The position numbers and the translations under genes are program-made. The notes under the pieces were generated by a model. It saw nothing but the letters and a program-made list of their open reading frames with translations. It was not told where the DNA came from and did no database searches. Positions 23,645 to 24,806 of a stretch of DNA of 24,806 nt are shown piece after piece (within the stretch, counting starts at the first letter, position 1; each line of letters starts with the position of its first letter). Source of the DNA: an uncultured Verrucomicrobiota bacterium (lineage in GTDB: Bacteria; Verrucomicrobiota; Kiritimatiellia; RFP12; UBA1067); assembly GCA_945947925.1 (NCBI GenBank), contig CAMEZU010000003.1, positions 1-24,806 of the forward strand. Reading direction: 5' to 3'.

Positions 23645-24806
23645 ATGAGAGTATACGAACTTGCGAAGGAAGCTGGCGTGACCAGCGCGGACGTCATCAA
23701 GGCGGCCGAGAGCTGTGGTGCCGAGGTGACGAATGCGATCAGCACGATCGACGACGGCGAACTGGCGGCCCTGAAACTGGCGGTGGCGAAGCTCGGCAAG
23801 CGCGACGTCGCGACGAGCCGGGCGGCGAAGCGCGAGAAGGCGGCGGCGATTCGCCGTGACGGCCTGGCGTCCGACCGCGACGCCCTGGCGCGCCACCTGG
23901 CGACGGCCAAGGCGGCGGCCGAGGGACGGAAGGTCGATACGAAGGTCGTTACGAAGGCGGAGCCGAAGGCCGAAGTCAAGGCCGCGCCCGCGCCGAAGCC
24001 TGCGGAGCCGGTCAAGCTGGCGCCGATTTCCATCAATCCGTTGAAGCCGACGGTGACGCCCGCGGCGCCGAAGATCACGATTTCCGTGGCGCCGCAGAAG
24101 CCGGCGATTCGCATGGCGCCCGGCGTGAAGCCGCGGGTCACGGTGAATCCGCAGCCGGCGATCAAGGTCGGCCTGACGTCGGCGGGCTTCAAGCCGCTGC
24201 AGCCGGCGGCGCCGACGGGCGGCATCAAGATCACGGTTGCGGCCCAGCCGAAGGTCCGTCCTCCGAAGGTGGAGGAGTACGACGACGACGGTTCGCGCAA
24301 GGGCAAGAAGGGGCGCGAGGGGCAGAAGTCCTTCGACAAGCGCCTGGCGCGTCCCGCGGGTGCGGCCACTTCGGTGCAGCCTGGGGGCCGCATCTCGGTC
24401 AACGAGGAGGCGAAGGAGATCTCGATTCGCGGCGCCGTCGTGGTGAAGGACCTTGCGGCGAAGCTGAACATCAAGCCGAACCGCCTCATTGCGGACCTCA
24501 TGGCGCTTAAGATTCTCCTTTCCATCAACCAGCGCGTCGAGCCGGACGTGGCGACGAAGATCGCGGAGAAGTACGGTTTCAAGGTGACGGTCGAGCATGC
24601 GCGTGACAAGGCGGCGGCGAAGCCGGTCCTGAAGGCGATCGATGCGGACGACCTCATCCCCGAGGATGCGCCCGAGACGCTCAAGCCGCGCGCCCCGGTG
24701 GTCACGTTCCTCGGTCACGTCGACCACGGCAAGACGACGCTCATGGACTGGATCCGCAAGGAGCACGTCGCGGCAGGCGAAGCGGGCGGCATCACTCAGC
24801 AGATCT
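23645..24806 (+). CDS. infB: Translation initiation factor IF-2, 5' part (cut by window end)
   Basis: 387 codons are visible and the frame is open to the last base. The N-terminal IF2_N-type domain starts MRVYELAKEAGVTSADVIKA. Residues 60-250 are a long K/A/P-rich linker. A second IF2_N-like domain (about 258-315) has ISIRGAVVVKDLAAKLNIKP. The GTPase domain begins with VVTFLGHVDHGKTTLMDWIR (G1) and AGGITQQI (the switch region) at the very end. IF-2 places initiator fMet-tRNA on the 30S and promotes subunit joining. It lies 31 bases after nusA, the usual neighbour, with AGGGGA upstream of the start. Confidence 0.97.
   Translation, partial: MRVYELAKEAGVTSADVIKAAESCGAEVTNAISTIDDGELAALKLAVAKLGKRDVATSRAAKREKAAAIRRDGLASDRDALARHLATAKAAAEGRKVDTKVVTKAEPKAEVKAAPAPKPAEPVKLAPISINPLKPTVTPAAPKITISVAPQKPAIRMAPGVKPRVTVNPQPAIKVGLTSAGFKPLQPAAPTGGIKITVAAQPKVRPPKVEEYDDDGSRKGKKGREGQKSFDKRLARPAGAATSVQPGGRISVNEEAKEISIRGAVVVKDLAAKLNIKPNRLIADLMALKILLSINQRVEPDVATKIAEKYGFKVTVEHARDKAAAKPVLKAIDADDLIPEDAPETLKPRAPVVTFLGHVDHGKTTLMDWIRKEHVAAGEAGGITQQI

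Overview
This is a GC-rich, tightly packed bacterial segment with every recognisable gene on the + strand. The gene content and style suggest a member of the PVC superphylum, most likely Kiritimatiellota or another Verrucomicrobia/Lentisphaerae-like lineage from a gut, rumen or sediment metagenome. The reasons are a Tad/type II-type membrane protein beside FHA and PEGA proteins, a pseudopilin-like domain, secreted esterases and a GH2 enzyme, and ribosomal protein S21. The taxonomy is inference; no rRNA or tRNA gene is present to test it.

Region 1 (1-12078) starts with the tail of a probable DUF2062 membrane protein and a small GGQ release-factor-like rescue protein. A chain of eight genes follows behind an AT-rich extended -10 promoter with a 17-bp palindrome: metG, tadC-like, an FHA/transmembrane protein, a five-repeat PEGA protein, tlyA, a pyrimidine nucleoside phosphorylase, a GspG-pseudopilin::GH2 beta-galactosidase fusion, and a HAD phosphatase. 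The first six overlap their neighbours by 1-4 bases and are very probably translationally coupled. The GspG::GH2 fusion and the TadC/FHA/PEGA trio are the least ordinary items in the window.

Region 2 (12079-18784) holds accessory and catabolic genes: a secreted protein made of two tandem alpha/beta-hydrolase domains, a PHP-type histidinol-phosphatase-like enzyme, a small three-helix membrane protein, an M20 dipeptidase, a second secreted single-domain alpha/beta hydrolase, and DNA polymerase IV (dinB), which overlaps that hydrolase by one base.

Region 3 (18785-24806) is core information processing. A stand-alone alpha operon (rpmJ-rpsM-rpsK-rpsD-rpoA-rplQ) has its own promoter, carries rpsU as an added last gene, and ends at a UUCG-capped terminator. 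After it comes a promoter nearly identical over 17 bases to that of metG, then nusA and the 5' part of infB, cut by the window edge just after the first GTPase motifs.

There are no insertion sequences, CRISPR arrays, RNA genes or phage genes visible, and no gap over 200 bases. The short gaps contain promoters, one clear terminator and a few 8-nt-period microrepeats. No complete undescribed system is evident; the best leads are the pseudopilin-anchored glycosidase, the TadC-FHA-PEGA module and the promoter/palindrome architecture.
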